A model generated the notes under the pieces. It was given only the letters and a program-made list of their open reading frames with translations, was not told where the DNA came from and ran no database searches. The position numbers and the translations under genes are program-made. A stretch of 64,000 nucleotides of DNA from VRUE01 sp963718755 (GTDB lineage: Bacteria > Actinomycetota > Thermoleophilia > Solirubrobacterales > 70-9). Below, one piece after another: positions 50,542 through 59,866 of the stretch; positions within the stretch are counted from its first letter, which is position 1, and each line of letters starts with the position of its first letter. The stretch spans positions 1,488,001 to 1,552,000 of the forward strand of contig OY970376.1 of NCBI GenBank assembly GCA_963718755.1. The letters are read 5' to 3'.

Positions 50542-52485
50542 ATGCCGCTGAGTCCCGCTACTCACCGAATAGAGCGCGAGTCGAGGGCAGCATTTGAATT
50601 GCTCTTGGGTGACAAGTTTGTCTATCGCCGAGAGGAACCCGACTACGCGATAGATGGTGTTGTGGAGGAGATTGATAGCGGAGACGGTGTAACCGGTCTC
50701 CGCTTCTACGTCCAGCTCAAAGCCACGGCCGAGGCCGACTTCAAAAAGGCGCTCGCACTCTCTCTCAAGCTCACGGACCGCGACTACTACCGGTCGCTGT
50801 CACTGCCGACGTTGATGGTCCTCTATTACAAGCCGACAAAAACCTTCTACACCCGGTGGATCAGCGAGTACGACCCGTACTACGGACGTGGGGGGAAAAA
50901 GACCTTCACGTTCCGATGGCAGGAATCGGACGCTTGGAGCGAGACGCGAGCAGATGAGCTGATCGCCGAGGCGGCGGTATTTCGCGAGCTGCGCTCGCCC
51001 AATCCCCCACTACCTCGGCCCCTGCACGTAGTCAGTCAACGGGCCTTCGGATTGTCCGAGACGGAGTTGCTCTACGCCCTCCGCGACGCAGCAGACAGCT
51101 GCTCCGACGTAATCGAAATTCTGAGCGGCCCTCCAACCGACGGGGCAGCATGGGTTGAGATCAGCGAGGCGGAGGTGAGCGTCAACCTCGCCAAAGTGAC
51201 GGGAGCGGTCCTTCATATCGACGCGGAGTACAACCCGGGAGAGATGGGTGCGGGACTTGCAATCGACGGCCTGCTGATAGCCGCCCCAGCCTTCGCGAAC
51301 GTGGACCAGTTCGAGATCGCCTCGCGATTGATCACGGAGCTCGCGCCGAAATCAAGCCTTCTGAGAGACGCTGGAATCACGATGGGTCTCCAAGGAATCA
51401 TGGCGGGCGCGCGACGTATCCGCGAGTCGCTGAGAATCGCCGATCAACTGGATCGCAGCGAGGATGAGGCAATTCGGGAAGCAAGTATCGCCTTCACCTT
51501 CCCGGCGCTGAAATTCGGGGACGCGTTAGGTAAGGAAGATGCGGATTTCCACAAGAAGATCTTGCGATCCCGGATCAACCGGCGCAAGCGCGTCGATGAT
51601 TCAACGGGCGCAGCCCGGGAGATGGTCAATCTGGCGAACCTGCATCGGCGTCGCGGCGAAAGCAGCAAAGCCGTTCATCTCTACCACGAGGCAAGACAAA
51701 CCGATCCTGACTACGGGCAGCGGGCTTACTACTGGCACGAGCTCGGCGGCGTTTTGTGGATGGAGCGTCGATATGAGGAAGCCGCGGATTCCTACCGACG
51801 GGCGATCGATATAGGTGGTGAACCAATAGCTGACGCGCTCTACGCGGACTGCCTGATGTACGCGGGCAGATACGCGGAGGCGAGGGACCTCTTCGAGGTG
51901 TTCAACGCGGCGCACCCCGAGCTTGCCGATGAGTATCGACTAAAGAAGATCGCGCTCGACGTGATTGTCGGTGACCTCAATATCGACAGTCAGCAGCGCG
52001 ATATGAGGGCGGCTGTAAAAGCTGGCCCAAGGGTCAATGACGACACCCCGGTAGAGACCATGATTGCCGCCTCGCTGCGGCAACTGCAGCATGATGCCCT
52101 GTGGTCAAGTGCTTGGTACAACCTCGGCGTCGGCTCCGGAAAGAGCGGAGCAACAAACAAAGCGCTTCTTGCGTTCATTGCGGGCACGATCCTGATGCCC
52201 GGGGTCGATATGGACCCTTGGACGCACGCAATCTTCTATGCCTGGAATGCTGACGAGAAGGATCTCCTCAGAGATATTCTCACCACCGCCCGGAGACAAT
52301 CGGGGACTTCATTCCTGAAGGCGCTCCTAAAGTTCACCCGGCAACAGGTCGCAGACTTCCCCAGTGATGAACTTTTGCGCGAAGTCGATTCGATCCTCGC
52401 GGATTCGCCGGTTCACCACGCCGGCGGTTACAGAATTAGGCTCCTCGGTCCTGAGGGAGTCGAGGAGATCGATGTCCGGGATTAA
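50542..52485 (+). CDS. DUF4365-like nuclease domain with TPR repeats
   Basis: The protein is 647 residues. The N-terminal 150 residues fit DUF4365, a PD-(D/E)XK-like domain: HRIERESRAAFELLLGDKFV, PDYAIDGVVEEI (acidic residue) and FYVQLKAT (QxK). A middle domain follows. From about residue 355 come TPR-like repeats (VNLANLHRRRGESSKAVHLY, then AYYWHELGGVLWMERRYEEA and ADSYRRAIDIGGEPIADALY). DUF4365 is often found in defence genes; here it stands alone in the cargo zone near the integrase. The target is unknown. Confidence 0.75.
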   Translation: MPLSPATHRIERESRAAFELLLGDKFVYRREEPDYAIDGVVEEIDSGDGVTGLRFYVQLKATAEADFKKALALSLKLTDRDYYRSLSLPTLMVLYYKPTKTFYTRWISEYDPYYGRGGKKTFTFRWQESDAWSETRADELIAEAAVFRELRSPNPPLPRPLHVVSQRAFGLSETELLYALRDAADSCSDVIEILSGPPTDGAAWVEISEAEVSVNLAKVTGAVLHIDAEYNPGEMGAGLAIDGLLIAAPAFANVDQFEIASRLITELAPKSSLLRDAGITMGLQGIMAGARRIRESLRIADQLDRSEDEAIREASIAFTFPALKFGDALGKEDADFHKKILRSRINRRKRVDDSTGAAREMVNLANLHRRRGESSKAVHLYHEARQTDPDYGQRAYYWHELGGVLWMERRYEEAADSYRRAIDIGGEPIADALYADCLMYAGRYAEARDLFEVFNAAHPELADEYRLKKIALDVIVGDLNIDSQQRDMRAAVKAGPRVNDDTPVETMIAASLRQLQHDALWSSAWYNLGVGSGKSGATNKALLAFIAGTILMPGVDMDPWTHAIFYAWNADEKDLLRDILTTARRQSGTSFLKALLKFTRQQVADFPSDELLREVDSILADSPVHHAGGYRIRLLGPEGVEEIDVRD

Positions 52486-52573
52486 GCCGCTCCCACGCGG
52501 GGGTCATAGCCCTGAGGGTGACTAGTGACGAAGCCAGTGTGCGTCGGTTCGGCGCAGCCGGGTCCGCAGTCGA

Positions 52574-53662
52574 TCAGGCCGTCCAGCGCTTCCCGATAGT
52601 CTCGTCGGCCTTGAAGATCTGGCGAAAGTCAGGGTCCTCGATCGCCCGGCGGACCGCCTTGCGAAGAACATCCTGAAGCACGGCGACCGCGGCGAAGGCG
52701 CTCTCCTCGTCGCGGGTCTGCGGTCCCTCCGGCTCTTCGTCGCCTTGAGCCTCGGCGGCGCTGCCGGGTCCGACGAAAAGCTGGACGTGTGAGCCGTGGA
52801 CCCAATCGGACCGACCGTCGTAGAGCTGCTCGGCGAGGTCTTCGGTCATGCCGTCTACGTCGAGGTCCGCGGCCAGAGCTGGAACCCGTCTCCTGAACTG
52901 TTCGGTCAGGTCGCGCCTGCCGACCTTCAAGATCGCCTCAAGCCCGCTGACCAAGATCAGCACCAGCATGTCTGCCCAGCGGATTCGGGATCCGAAGGCC
53001 ATTCTCCACATCGCCTCTCGAACGCGAGGCGGCAGGTCTTCGCGGCACTCCCAATAGGCCGCGAGAAGGGCGGCAAGCTCCCTTCCCTCGGCGTCGTCGA
53101 GCCACTCCCGGCCACGGCGAAGCCGGTAGATCGCCTTATCTTCTCGATACGGCACGTAGACAACGCAGCGCTGGCCGTCCTCGTAGTCGATCAGCCGCGC
53201 CGCGTACTCGGTCGAGTAGCCGTTGTCGCGGACGAGGCGGCTGAGAGTGAGCGCGTCCTCCAGGGTGCGGTCCGTGTCCCAGGTGAAGTGCCGTTTCTCC
53301 CACTCCTCCAGCGAGACCTCCTTGACGAAGGAGTAGCGCTGGCCGAACTGGCGCACCGGCACGAAGTAGTGGCCGCGCGGCGAGCAGGCGTTCATCACCA
53401 GCTCGGCGAGATCTTGGTCGAGCTCTTCGATGGTGATGCCGCCCCCGAGCTCCACTTTCTCGACCCACTCGCCCCGGTTGTCGTCCAGGCCCGGATGATG
53501 CTCTTCGCCGATCGGCGGGTGCTCGTAGAGTTCCTCGATCGGAACCTCGTCGGAGCCGTCGGTGGCGCAGACGATCAGATCGCGCACCCTGACCGCGGCC
53601 GTCCCGGTCGGTGGCCCGGCAACAAACGACGCCTCGAACTTCGCGCTGAACTGGTCCGCCAT
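52574..53662 (-). CDS. Protein with HEPN-like R-x4-H motif, possible defence effector
   Basis: The protein is 362 residues from the ATG at 53662, where MADQFSAKFEASFVAGPP begins; the longer frame upstream overlaps the integrase gene. The C-terminal helical part (MLVLILVSGLEAILKVGRRD to LAEQLYDGRSDWVHGSHVQL) resembles ApeA-type HEPN domains, with RSDWVH (about 288-293) as the R-x4-6-H catalytic motif of HEPN ribonucleases. The N-terminal half is unassigned and may sense a trigger. It lies 68 bp downstream of the integrase gene on the same strand. Confidence 0.6.
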   Translation of the reverse strand: MADQFSAKFEASFVAGPPTGTAAVRVRDLIVCATDGSDEVPIEELYEHPPIGEEHHPGLDDNRGEWVEKVELGGGITIEELDQDLAELVMNACSPRGHYFVPVRQFGQRYSFVKEVSLEEWEKRHFTWDTDRTLEDALTLSRLVRDNGYSTEYAARLIDYEDGQRCVVYVPYREDKAIYRLRRGREWLDDAEGRELAALLAAYWECREDLPPRVREAMWRMAFGSRIRWADMLVLILVSGLEAILKVGRRDLTEQFRRRVPALAADLDVDGMTEDLAEQLYDGRSDWVHGSHVQLFVGPGSAAEAQGDEEPEGPQTRDEESAFAAVAVLQDVLRKAVRRAIEDPDFRQIFKADETIGKRWTA

Positions 53663-53730
53663 CTTGCCGAGCAAAGCTATAGGGCCGGCGGGGATAGGGT
53701 CAGCGACTCGTGGACCGAGCTCTCCGTCCC

Positions 53731-55053
53731 TTAGGCGACAAGCGCCAGCTCGTCTGAGCCCTCCTCGGAAAAGAGGGCGGTCAGCTTGGCGGCGTCTGAC
53801 GGGCGCGGCTTCGAGTGCAGATACCGCTCCGTCGTGGTCAGCTGCGCGTGGCCCATCATTTCCTTGACGCTCACGAGGTCGAAGCGCCGGATCGCCAGCG
53901 TGCCGAAGGTGTGCCTCAGATCGTGGAAGCGTCGCACCCGAAGCTCCGCCTTCTTCTGAGCGCGGATGAAGCGCGCCCGCACCGCTGACCCATCCAAGCG
54001 GCCACCAGCCGGCCCGCAAAAGACGAAATCATCCCGGCCCTTAAAGTTGTCCCGCTCTAGCAGGCACTCGAACGCCGCGATCGCCTGCGCGGCGAGCGGC
54101 ACGGTCCGAGTCCGCCTTGACTTCGTGCTCGTCTCCTTCCCGGCCGAGATCGACCGCGAGACGGTCAGCACGCCGCCGCGCAGATCGACATCGCGCCACC
54201 GAAGCGCCAGCAGCTCGCCGAGCCGCATGCCGGTGCAGGCAGCGATGGCGAATAGAGCGGCGTCCTGCTCGTTGAGCCGCACCCACTCGCGCTCCGCCTC
54301 GGGCGAGAACACCGAGTGTGCGTAGCCACCGCGGCGGCGGTGATCCCCGCGCCTCGCAAGCTCCGCAATCGCCAGGATCTCTTCCGGCTCGAAGGTTTCG
54401 ATCGGACTCGCTCCATCTTCAGGGCGCTTCGTCGTCTCGGCGAATGGATTGGTGGGCAGTCCGAAGCTGTCCTCGCGACGGGCGAACTCGAAGATCGCGT
54501 GGAGAACCTGGCGATGGATGTTGACGGTCCTCGCGGAAATGTCCTCGCGATCCAGCTTCGCCAGGAAGCGGCGGGCGTCCTTCGTCTTGACATCGAGAAG
54601 GAGGCGCTTCTCAAACTCGCGCATGATCCTTCCGCGGCGAAGGTCGCGGCTTCGGCCAGGTCGAACGAGCAGGCGGTTGTACCCCGCGAGGGTCGAGGGC
54701 TTGACTCGCTTCTCCGTTTCCAAGTAGTCGATCCAGGCGTCTACCGCCTCGGGGAACAGCGCTTCGGGGCACGACGGCTCCGCGAGCCGCAACTTCGCTT
54801 CGTGCTCCTCGATCACCGAGTCCATCAGCGGGTAGGCCCGGCGCTCGTCCAAGAAGCCCCGACGGACCCGGCCGCGCCGAGGAATCCACTCCCCGTTCGC
54901 GTCCAGTTCGACCCATGCAGGGCCGAGCCGGTGCCTGCGCTGCGTGCGCTCCAGGTCGCGCCACCTTGCCTCGTAGAACGGCTTTCCCTTGTAGTCCCTG
55001 ACGTGCAAGAAGCCTTTGTCCGCTGCGCCGCCATCAAGTAGAACCGTCGCCAT
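53731..55053 (-). CDS. int: Tyrosine integrase
   Basis: The protein is 440 residues. An N-terminal arm-binding region (GFLHVRDYKGKPFYEARWRD) is followed by a core-binding SAM-like domain (FPEAVDAWIDYLETEKRVKP). The catalytic domain has R in CTGMRLGELLALRW (about 278), K in STKSRRTRTVPL, HxxR in FHDLRHTFGT (about 377), and GHAQLTTTERYLH with the nucleophile Y (about 411). All catalytic residues are present. It is next to attR and reads away from it, the usual place for an ICE integrase. Confidence 0.95.
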   Translation of the reverse strand: MATVLLDGGAADKGFLHVRDYKGKPFYEARWRDLERTQRRHRLGPAWVELDANGEWIPRRGRVRRGFLDERRAYPLMDSVIEEHEAKLRLAEPSCPEALFPEAVDAWIDYLETEKRVKPSTLAGYNRLLVRPGRSRDLRRGRIMREFEKRLLLDVKTKDARRFLAKLDREDISARTVNIHRQVLHAIFEFARREDSFGLPTNPFAETTKRPEDGASPIETFEPEEILAIAELARRGDHRRRGGYAHSVFSPEAEREWVRLNEQDAALFAIAACTGMRLGELLALRWRDVDLRGGVLTVSRSISAGKETSTKSRRTRTVPLAAQAIAAFECLLERDNFKGRDDFVFCGPAGGRLDGSAVRARFIRAQKKAELRVRRFHDLRHTFGTLAIRRFDLVSVKEMMGHAQLTTTERYLHSKPRPSDAAKLTALFSEEGSDELALVA

Positions 55054-55070
55054 GCTGCACCTCCATCTAT

Positions 55071-55130
55071 TGAAGGACCCCGGTCAGCTGTGCTGTCGAA
55101 GCCATCGCCTCCTTGCATCGGGGTCCTTCA
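55071..55130. promoter_or_regulatory. 12-bp inverted repeat upstream of int
   Basis: TGAAGGACCCCG at 55071-55082 pairs perfectly with 55119-55130 across 36 nt. It covers the probable int promoter, 18 bp before the start codon, so it may be a regulator or Xis site. Confidence 0.55.
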
Positions 55131-55142
55131 TGCCGGCGACGA

Positions 55143-55165
55143 TTGGGCACCACTTTGGGCACCAA
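55143..55165 (+). promoter_or_regulatory. Candidate right arm-type integrase sites
   Basis: TTGGGCACCA occurs at 55143-55152 and again at 55155-55164, 12 bp apart. The same pair, slightly diverged, is at 222-243 near the left end in the same orientation. Confidence 0.5.
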
Positions 55166-55248
55166 TGTCGTCGGCCCGAGGCTGATCTAAACTGCGCTTC
55201 GCTATGTCAAACCAGGCACGACTTCGCTTCACAGAGGGCGATAGCGGC

Positions 55249-55294
55249 GCCTTTTAAGCCGCGCGGCGCGGGTTCGAATCCCGCCGGGGGCATT
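55249..55294 (+). repeat. attR (46-bp direct repeat, tRNA-Lys 3' fragment)
   Basis: It is identical to 106-151. The bases before it do not continue the tRNA 5' half, so this copy is a fragment. It ends 2 bases before the GTG of the P-loop kinase gene. Confidence 0.93.
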
Positions 55295-55296
55295 CC

Positions 55297-55839
55297 GTGC
55301 CAGGCGAAACGCCCGTCCTCATCCTCACCGGGCCTCCCGGGGCCGGGAAGACCACGACGGCCGCTGCCATCGTCGACCGCTTCCCCCGCGCCGTCCATCT
55401 CGAATCGGACCGGTTCTTCCAGTTCATCCGCTCCGATTACGTCGAGCCCTGGCGGCCGGAGTCCGACGACCAGAATCGGGTTGTGATGCGGATCGTCGCC
55501 GAGGCCGCGGCGCGCTACGCGGCGGCCGGCTACTTCACCGTCATCGACGGAATCGTCATCCCCGGCTGGTTTCTCGAACCGGTGCGGGACGTGCTCCGCG
55601 ACGCCGGGCACCCGGTCGCTCTCGCTGTCCTTCGGGCGCCCCTGTCGGTATGCCTCGCGCGAGTGAACGGGAGGGAAGGGGGGCCGGATGCCGATTCCGG
55701 CGCAATCGAGCAGATCTGGCAGAGCTTTGCGGACGTCGGCGGGTTCGAGCCAAACGTTCTGGAGCCGGCCGACGACGATGTGGAGAAGGTGACCGAGACC
55801 CTGACCCGCCATCTGGAGGATGGCCGCCTCCTGATATGA
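55297..55839 (+). CDS. P-loop kinase-like protein
   Basis: The protein is 180 residues from the GTG at 55297. Walker A GPPGAGKTTTAAAIVDRF is followed by HLESDRFFQFI and a helical lid region (VCLARVNGREG). The pattern resembles chloramphenicol phosphotransferase or gluconate-kinase-like AAA_33 proteins. It would phosphorylate a small molecule, identity unknown. Before the insertion it would have followed the tRNA-Lys gene directly. Now the element supplies its upstream DNA, so its promoter may have changed. Confidence 0.8.
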   Translation: MPGETPVLILTGPPGAGKTTTAAAIVDRFPRAVHLESDRFFQFIRSDYVEPWRPESDDQNRVVMRIVAEAAARYAAAGYFTVIDGIVIPGWFLEPVRDVLRDAGHPVALAVLRAPLSVCLARVNGREGGPDADSGAIEQIWQSFADVGGFEPNVLEPADDDVEKVTETLTRHLEDGRLLI

Positions 55840-56519
55840 GCCCATCTGCCGACAAGCGACTGCTTCAGGTCCCCTCTGACGTCGAGGCCGAAGACGAGCG
55901 TCGCCTTGCTCGCATTCGCGCCGAGGTCGACGCGGGATTCGATGCCCTGCGCGACGTCGACGATGGCGTCTCGGTCTTCGGCTCGGCTCGGATCGCCGAG
56001 GGCCACCCTTGGTACGAGCTCTGCCGCGAGACGGGCGCCTGCCTGGCGCGCCATGGCTTCACGGTCATAACCGGCGGCGGACCGGGGCTGATGGAGGCGG
56101 CGAACCGCGGCGCGGCGGAGGCAGATGGCCTCTCGGTTGGCTTGAACATTGCTCTGCCGCACGAGCAACACGTCAATCCCTACGTCAACCGCAGCCTCGA
56201 GTTCCACTACTTCTTCGCCCGCAAGCTGATGTTCGTCCGCTACGCCCGCGCCTTCGTCATCTTCCCCGGCGGCTTCGGCACGCTCGACGAGCTTTTCGAG
56301 AGCCTCACCCTGATCCAGACCCACCGGGTCCAGCACTTCCCCACGATCCTCGTCGGCCGCGAGTTCTGGCGGCCGCTGCTCGAGTGGACCGACGATCGCC
56401 TCGAGGACGAAGGCCTGATCTCACCGGGCGACAAAGAGCTGCTTGTCACCGCCGAGACCCCCGAGGAAGTCTGCGACCACGTCCGTCGCGCCAGCGCGGC
56501 GCAGAAAGAGCTGTCCTAG
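55836..56519 (+). CDS. LOG-family protein (TIGR00730-type Rossmann fold)
   Basis: The protein is 227 residues from the ATG at 55836 that overlaps the previous stop. VSVFGSARIAEGHPWYELCR, GGGPGLMEAANRGA and FPGGFGTLDELFE are the LOG/lysine decarboxylase-like motifs. Family members act as nucleoside 5'-monophosphate phosphoribohydrolases (cytokinin riboside hydrolase) in known cases. It is co-transcribed with the kinase. Confidence 0.9.
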   Translation: MSPSADKRLLQVPSDVEAEDERRLARIRAEVDAGFDALRDVDDGVSVFGSARIAEGHPWYELCRETGACLARHGFTVITGGGPGLMEAANRGAAEADGLSVGLNIALPHEQHVNPYVNRSLEFHYFFARKLMFVRYARAFVIFPGGFGTLDELFESLTLIQTHRVQHFPTILVGREFWRPLLEWTDDRLEDEGLISPGDKELLVTAETPEEVCDHVRRASAAQKELS

Positions 56520-56526
56520 GCCGCGC

Positions 56527-58143
56527 TTAGTGCCTGAAGTGGCGGTGCTTGGTGAAGACCATCGGGATCGAGGCCGAGTCGCAGGCATCGATCACCTCGG
56601 CGTCGCGTTTGGAGCCGCCGGGCTGGATCACCGAGTTGGCGCCGGCGTCGATTGCCGCCTGGGGGCCGTCGGCGAAGGGGAAGAAGGCGTCGGAGGCGAC
56701 GGCCGAGCCAGCCAGGAAGCTGTCGGCGTCCTCGCCACGCGCGTCGCGGCACTTCTCGACCGCGAGGCGGACCGAGTCGACGCGGCTCATCTGCCCGGCG
56801 CCGATGCCGAGCGTGGCGCCGCCCTTGGCGATCACGATCGCGTTGGAGCGGACGTGGCGGACTACCGTCCAGGCGAAGAGCAGGTCGTCCCACTGCTCCT
56901 CGCTCGGCTCGGTCTTGGTCACCGTCTCCATCATCTGGCGCGGCTCGGGGTCGCCGTCGCGATCCTGGATCAGGAGGCCGCCGCGGACCCGCTTGACGTC
57001 GCGTTCGGCCGGGTCGGGCTGGCGGCGCTCCTCGTCGCAGAGGATGCGGATCGCCTCCTTCTGCTGCAGCACCTCCAGCGCGCCGTCCTCGAATCCGGGC
57101 GCGAACAGGACCTCGACGAAGTTCTCGTGCAGTGCCTCGGCCAGCTCCGCGCTCACCGGCCGGTTGAGCGCGATCACGCCTCCGTAGGCGGAGACCGGGT
57201 CGCAGGCGAGCGCCTTGCGGTAGGCGTCGAGCGCGTCCTCGCCGACCGCCACCCCACAAGGGTTGTTGTGCTTGACGATCGTGCAGGCGGGCGGCTCGAA
57301 GTCTTCGTTCAGCCGCCGCGCCGAGTCGAGGTCGAGCACGTTGTTGAAGGAGAGCGCCTTGCCGTGGAGCTTCGAGACCCCGGCGAGGACGTGGCTGCGC
57401 AGGCCGGCCTCGGAATAGAGAGCGGCGCGCTGGTGCGGGTTCTCGCCGTAGGCGAGGTCGAGCTCCTTCTCGTAGGAGACCGTCAGGTGTTCCGGGAAGT
57501 CCTCATAGGAGGTAGAGAACCAGCGGCTGATCGCGGCGTCGTAGCGCGCCGTCTGGGCGAAGGCCTCGTTGGCGAGCCAGTGGCTGGTCGAGGCGGAGAC
57601 CTCGCCGCCGCTCTCCTCCAGCTCGGCGCAGACCGCGTCGTAGGACTCCGGTTTGACGACGACTGCGACGCCCTCGTGGTTCTTGGCGGCGGCGCGGATC
57701 ATCGTCGGCCCGCCGATGTCGATGTTCTCGACCGCCACGTCCGGGTCGACCTCGTGGGCGGCGACGGTCTGCTCGAAGGGGTAGAGGTTGACGCAGACCA
57801 GGTCGATCGGCTCGATTCCCTCGCGCTCCAAGATCGCCATGTGCTCCGGGTCGCCGCGGCGGGCGAGCAGCGCCGCGTGCAGGCGCGGGTGCAGCGTCTT
57901 AACGCGGCCGCCGAGGATCTCCTCCTGGCCGGTGAACTCGGAGACGTCGGTCACCTCCAGCCCCGCCTCGCGCAGCGCGCTGGCGGTTCCCCCGGTGGAG
58001 AGGATCTCGACGCCCTGCGCCGCCAGCGTCTTGGCGAAGTCGGCGACCCCGGTCTTGTCGGAGACCGAGATCAGCGCCCGGCGCACACGGATCGCGCCGT
58101 TGCTCACGGCCTCGGATCGGGTGTCTGCGGGAGCCTCACTCAT
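56527..58143 (-). CDS. purH: Bifunctional AICAR transformylase/IMP cyclohydrolase
   Basis: The protein is 538 residues. The N-terminal IMP cyclohydrolase (MGS-like) domain has ALISVSDKTGVADFAKTLAA, LSTGGTA and GGRVKTLHPRLHAALLARRG. The larger AICAR transformylase domain has LRYG-type AYGENPHQRAALYS, SFNNVLDLDSARRL, IVKHNNPCGVA and the C-terminal AFFPFADGP and SIPMVFTKHRHFRH. It makes the last two steps of IMP synthesis. It overlaps purN by 8 bp on the same strand. Confidence 0.97.
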   Translation of the reverse strand: MSEAPADTRSEAVSNGAIRVRRALISVSDKTGVADFAKTLAAQGVEILSTGGTASALREAGLEVTDVSEFTGQEEILGGRVKTLHPRLHAALLARRGDPEHMAILEREGIEPIDLVCVNLYPFEQTVAAHEVDPDVAVENIDIGGPTMIRAAAKNHEGVAVVVKPESYDAVCAELEESGGEVSASTSHWLANEAFAQTARYDAAISRWFSTSYEDFPEHLTVSYEKELDLAYGENPHQRAALYSEAGLRSHVLAGVSKLHGKALSFNNVLDLDSARRLNEDFEPPACTIVKHNNPCGVAVGEDALDAYRKALACDPVSAYGGVIALNRPVSAELAEALHENFVEVLFAPGFEDGALEVLQQKEAIRILCDEERRQPDPAERDVKRVRGGLLIQDRDGDPEPRQMMETVTKTEPSEEQWDDLLFAWTVVRHVRSNAIVIAKGGATLGIGAGQMSRVDSVRLAVEKCRDARGEDADSFLAGSAVASDAFFPFADGPQAAIDAGANSVIQPGGSKRDAEVIDACDSASIPMVFTKHRHFRH

Positions 58144-58756
58144 CGGTGACGACGACCCTGGGGTCGTCTGCGTCGATCCTAACCATGCCCCTCGCGATCA
58201 TGCGGATCGCCTCTGGGTAGAGCTCGTGCTCCACTGCGTGGATCGCCTCCTCGAGCCGCTCCCGGTCGCGGTCCGCCGGCACGGCCACCTCGCGCTGCAC
58301 GATCGGCGGCCCGGTATCGACGCCCTCGTCGACGAAATGGACCGTGACCCCCGTCGTCTCAACCCCCGCCTCCAGTGCCTGCCCAATCGCATCGAGGCCG
58401 GGGAAGGCCGGCAGCAGCGCCGGGTGGATGTTGACTATCCGCTCGCGGAAGCGGGCGACGAAGGCGGGGGAGAGCAGCTGCATGTAGCCGGCAAGGACAA
58501 CGAGCTCTGCAGCGCGTTCCTCGATCCACGCCGCCATCGCCGCATCGCGCGCCTCGCGGCCGGTGTACTCGTCGCGGGGGAAGACGGCGATCTCGACACC
58601 GGCCTCGCGCGCCCGCTCCAGTGCCCGCGCATCCGGCTTGTCGGAGGCGACACCGACGACCTCGATCCCCTCGCGCTCGTGCAGCGTGTCGAGGATCGCC
58701 TGCAGGTTGGTCCCGCTGCCCGAGGCCAGAACAACCAGTTTGAACGCGTCGGCCAC
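58136..58756 (-). CDS. purN: Phosphoribosylglycinamide formyltransferase
   Basis: The protein is 206 residues from the GTG at 58756, where ADAFKLVVLASGSGTNLQAI matches the family start; an upstream start at 58804 would cross the divergent gene. NIHPALLPAFPGLDAI and TVHFVDEGVDTGPPI contain the catalytic Asn-His and Asp. It transfers formyl to GAR in purine synthesis. The gene overlaps purH downstream, so the two are translationally coupled. Confidence 0.96.
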   Translation of the reverse strand: MADAFKLVVLASGSGTNLQAILDTLHEREGIEVVGVASDKPDARALERAREAGVEIAVFPRDEYTGREARDAAMAAWIEERAAELVVLAGYMQLLSPAFVARFRERIVNIHPALLPAFPGLDAIGQALEAGVETTGVTVHFVDEGVDTGPPIVQREVAVPADRDRERLEEAIHAVEHELYPEAIRMIARGMVRIDADDPRVVVTDE

Positions 58757-58797
58757 CAGGGCATTATCGGCCTTCGAATAGACCCTAAGATCGCCAG

Positions 58798-59757
58798 GTG
58801 GCATTCCTCGAGCGCCTCGGCATCACCATCCCCGTCGCCCAGGCCGGCATGGGCGGCGGAATAAGCCGCCATGAGCTGGCGGCGGCCGTCTCCGAGGCGG
58901 GCGGATTGGGCACGATCGCGGTGGCCGGCCCGGAAGCGATTCGGCGAGAGCTGGCTGCCGCGCGAGCGCTGACTGACCGACCGATCGCCGTGAACGTGCT
59001 GCTTCCCTTTGCCCGGCGAAGCTGGTTCGAAGCAGCGGCAGCCGCGGACGTGATCGTCACCTTTTGGGGCGCACCGAAGCGCCGCGGCGGCGGGACCTGG
59101 ATCCACCAGTGCGGTTCGGTGGCCGAGGCCCGCTCGGCCCACGCTGCCGGCGCCGACGCGGTGGTCGTCCAGGGTGTCGAGGCTGGTGGCCATGTGCGCG
59201 GGAGCGAACCGGCTCTGGGGCTGCTCGAGCGGGTCAAGGCGGCGCTGCCGCCCGACTACCCGCTGCTCCTCGCCGGCGGGATCGCGGAGCGCGCCGACGT
59301 GCGACAGGCACTCGAGGCGGGGGTGAGCGCCGCCGTCGCAGGAACGCGCTTCCTGCTTTCGGACGAGAGCCGCGCCCATCCCGAGTACAAGCAGCGCTTG
59401 CTGGGAGCGGACGAGACGATCCTCACCGAGCTCTTCGGCCTCAGCTGGCCCGCGCCTCACCGTGTGATCCCCAACGCCGCCACCGAGCATCACCTCGGCG
59501 GCGACGCACACGTTCCCAGCCTGAACCGAGCCCTCAACCGCCTCTCCGCTCCCGCTGCTCGCTTCACTCCCGCGTCGCTCCAGCGGCGCCTGATTTACGC
59601 CCAGCACCCGACGAGCCGGATGCTCACGCCGCAGGGCCCGACCGACGACGGCCCCGCCACCCTGCTCGACGCCGGCCCTCTCTACGCAGGCCAAACGGTT
59701 ACTCGCATCAGCGACGTCCGCTCCGCGGCCCAGATCGTCGCCGACCTCACGCCTTGA
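58798..59757 (+). CDS. Nitronate monooxygenase-like FMN enzyme
   Basis: The protein is 319 residues from the GTG at 58798. ITIPVAQAGMGGGISRHELA, LGTIAVAGPEAI, VVVQGVEAGGHVRG and PLLLAGGIAERADVRQALEA are the TIM-barrel motifs that bind FMN in the nitronate monooxygenase family (formerly 2-nitropropane dioxygenase). It is divergent from purN with a 41-bp shared promoter region. Confidence 0.92.
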   Translation: MAFLERLGITIPVAQAGMGGGISRHELAAAVSEAGGLGTIAVAGPEAIRRELAAARALTDRPIAVNVLLPFARRSWFEAAAAADVIVTFWGAPKRRGGGTWIHQCGSVAEARSAHAAGADAVVVQGVEAGGHVRGSEPALGLLERVKAALPPDYPLLLAGGIAERADVRQALEAGVSAAVAGTRFLLSDESRAHPEYKQRLLGADETILTELFGLSWPAPHRVIPNAATEHHLGGDAHVPSLNRALNRLSAPAARFTPASLQRRLIYAQHPTSRMLTPQGPTDDGPATLLDAGPLYAGQTVTRISDVRSAAQIVADLTP

Positions 59758-59758
59758 G

Positions 59759-59864
59759 GCCCATCCGGTAGGGCTGAAACGTCTTGTACTTTTTCCGCGT
59801 AAGCGTTCGCGACGACGGCAGCCTGTCTTCGGAAAAAGTTAAGTGGAAGCCCTGCCGGATGGGC
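59759..59864. terminator. Bidirectional terminator with nested stems
   Basis: The outer arms 59759-59775 and 59848-59864 pair over 17 positions with one mismatch (GCCCATCCGG outermost). Inner arms ACTTTTTCCG (59788-59797) and CGGAAAAAGT (59830-59839) are perfect. It spans the whole gap between the convergent nitronate monooxygenase and purF genes. Confidence 0.7.
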
Positions 59865-59866
59865 CT

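Noticed and set aside
55249..55294. Second tRNA gene
   Set aside because: The 5' half and acceptor pairing are missing; it is the attR fragment.
56443..58149. 568-codon plus-strand frame
   Set aside because: It is antisense to purH, whose motifs are unmistakable.
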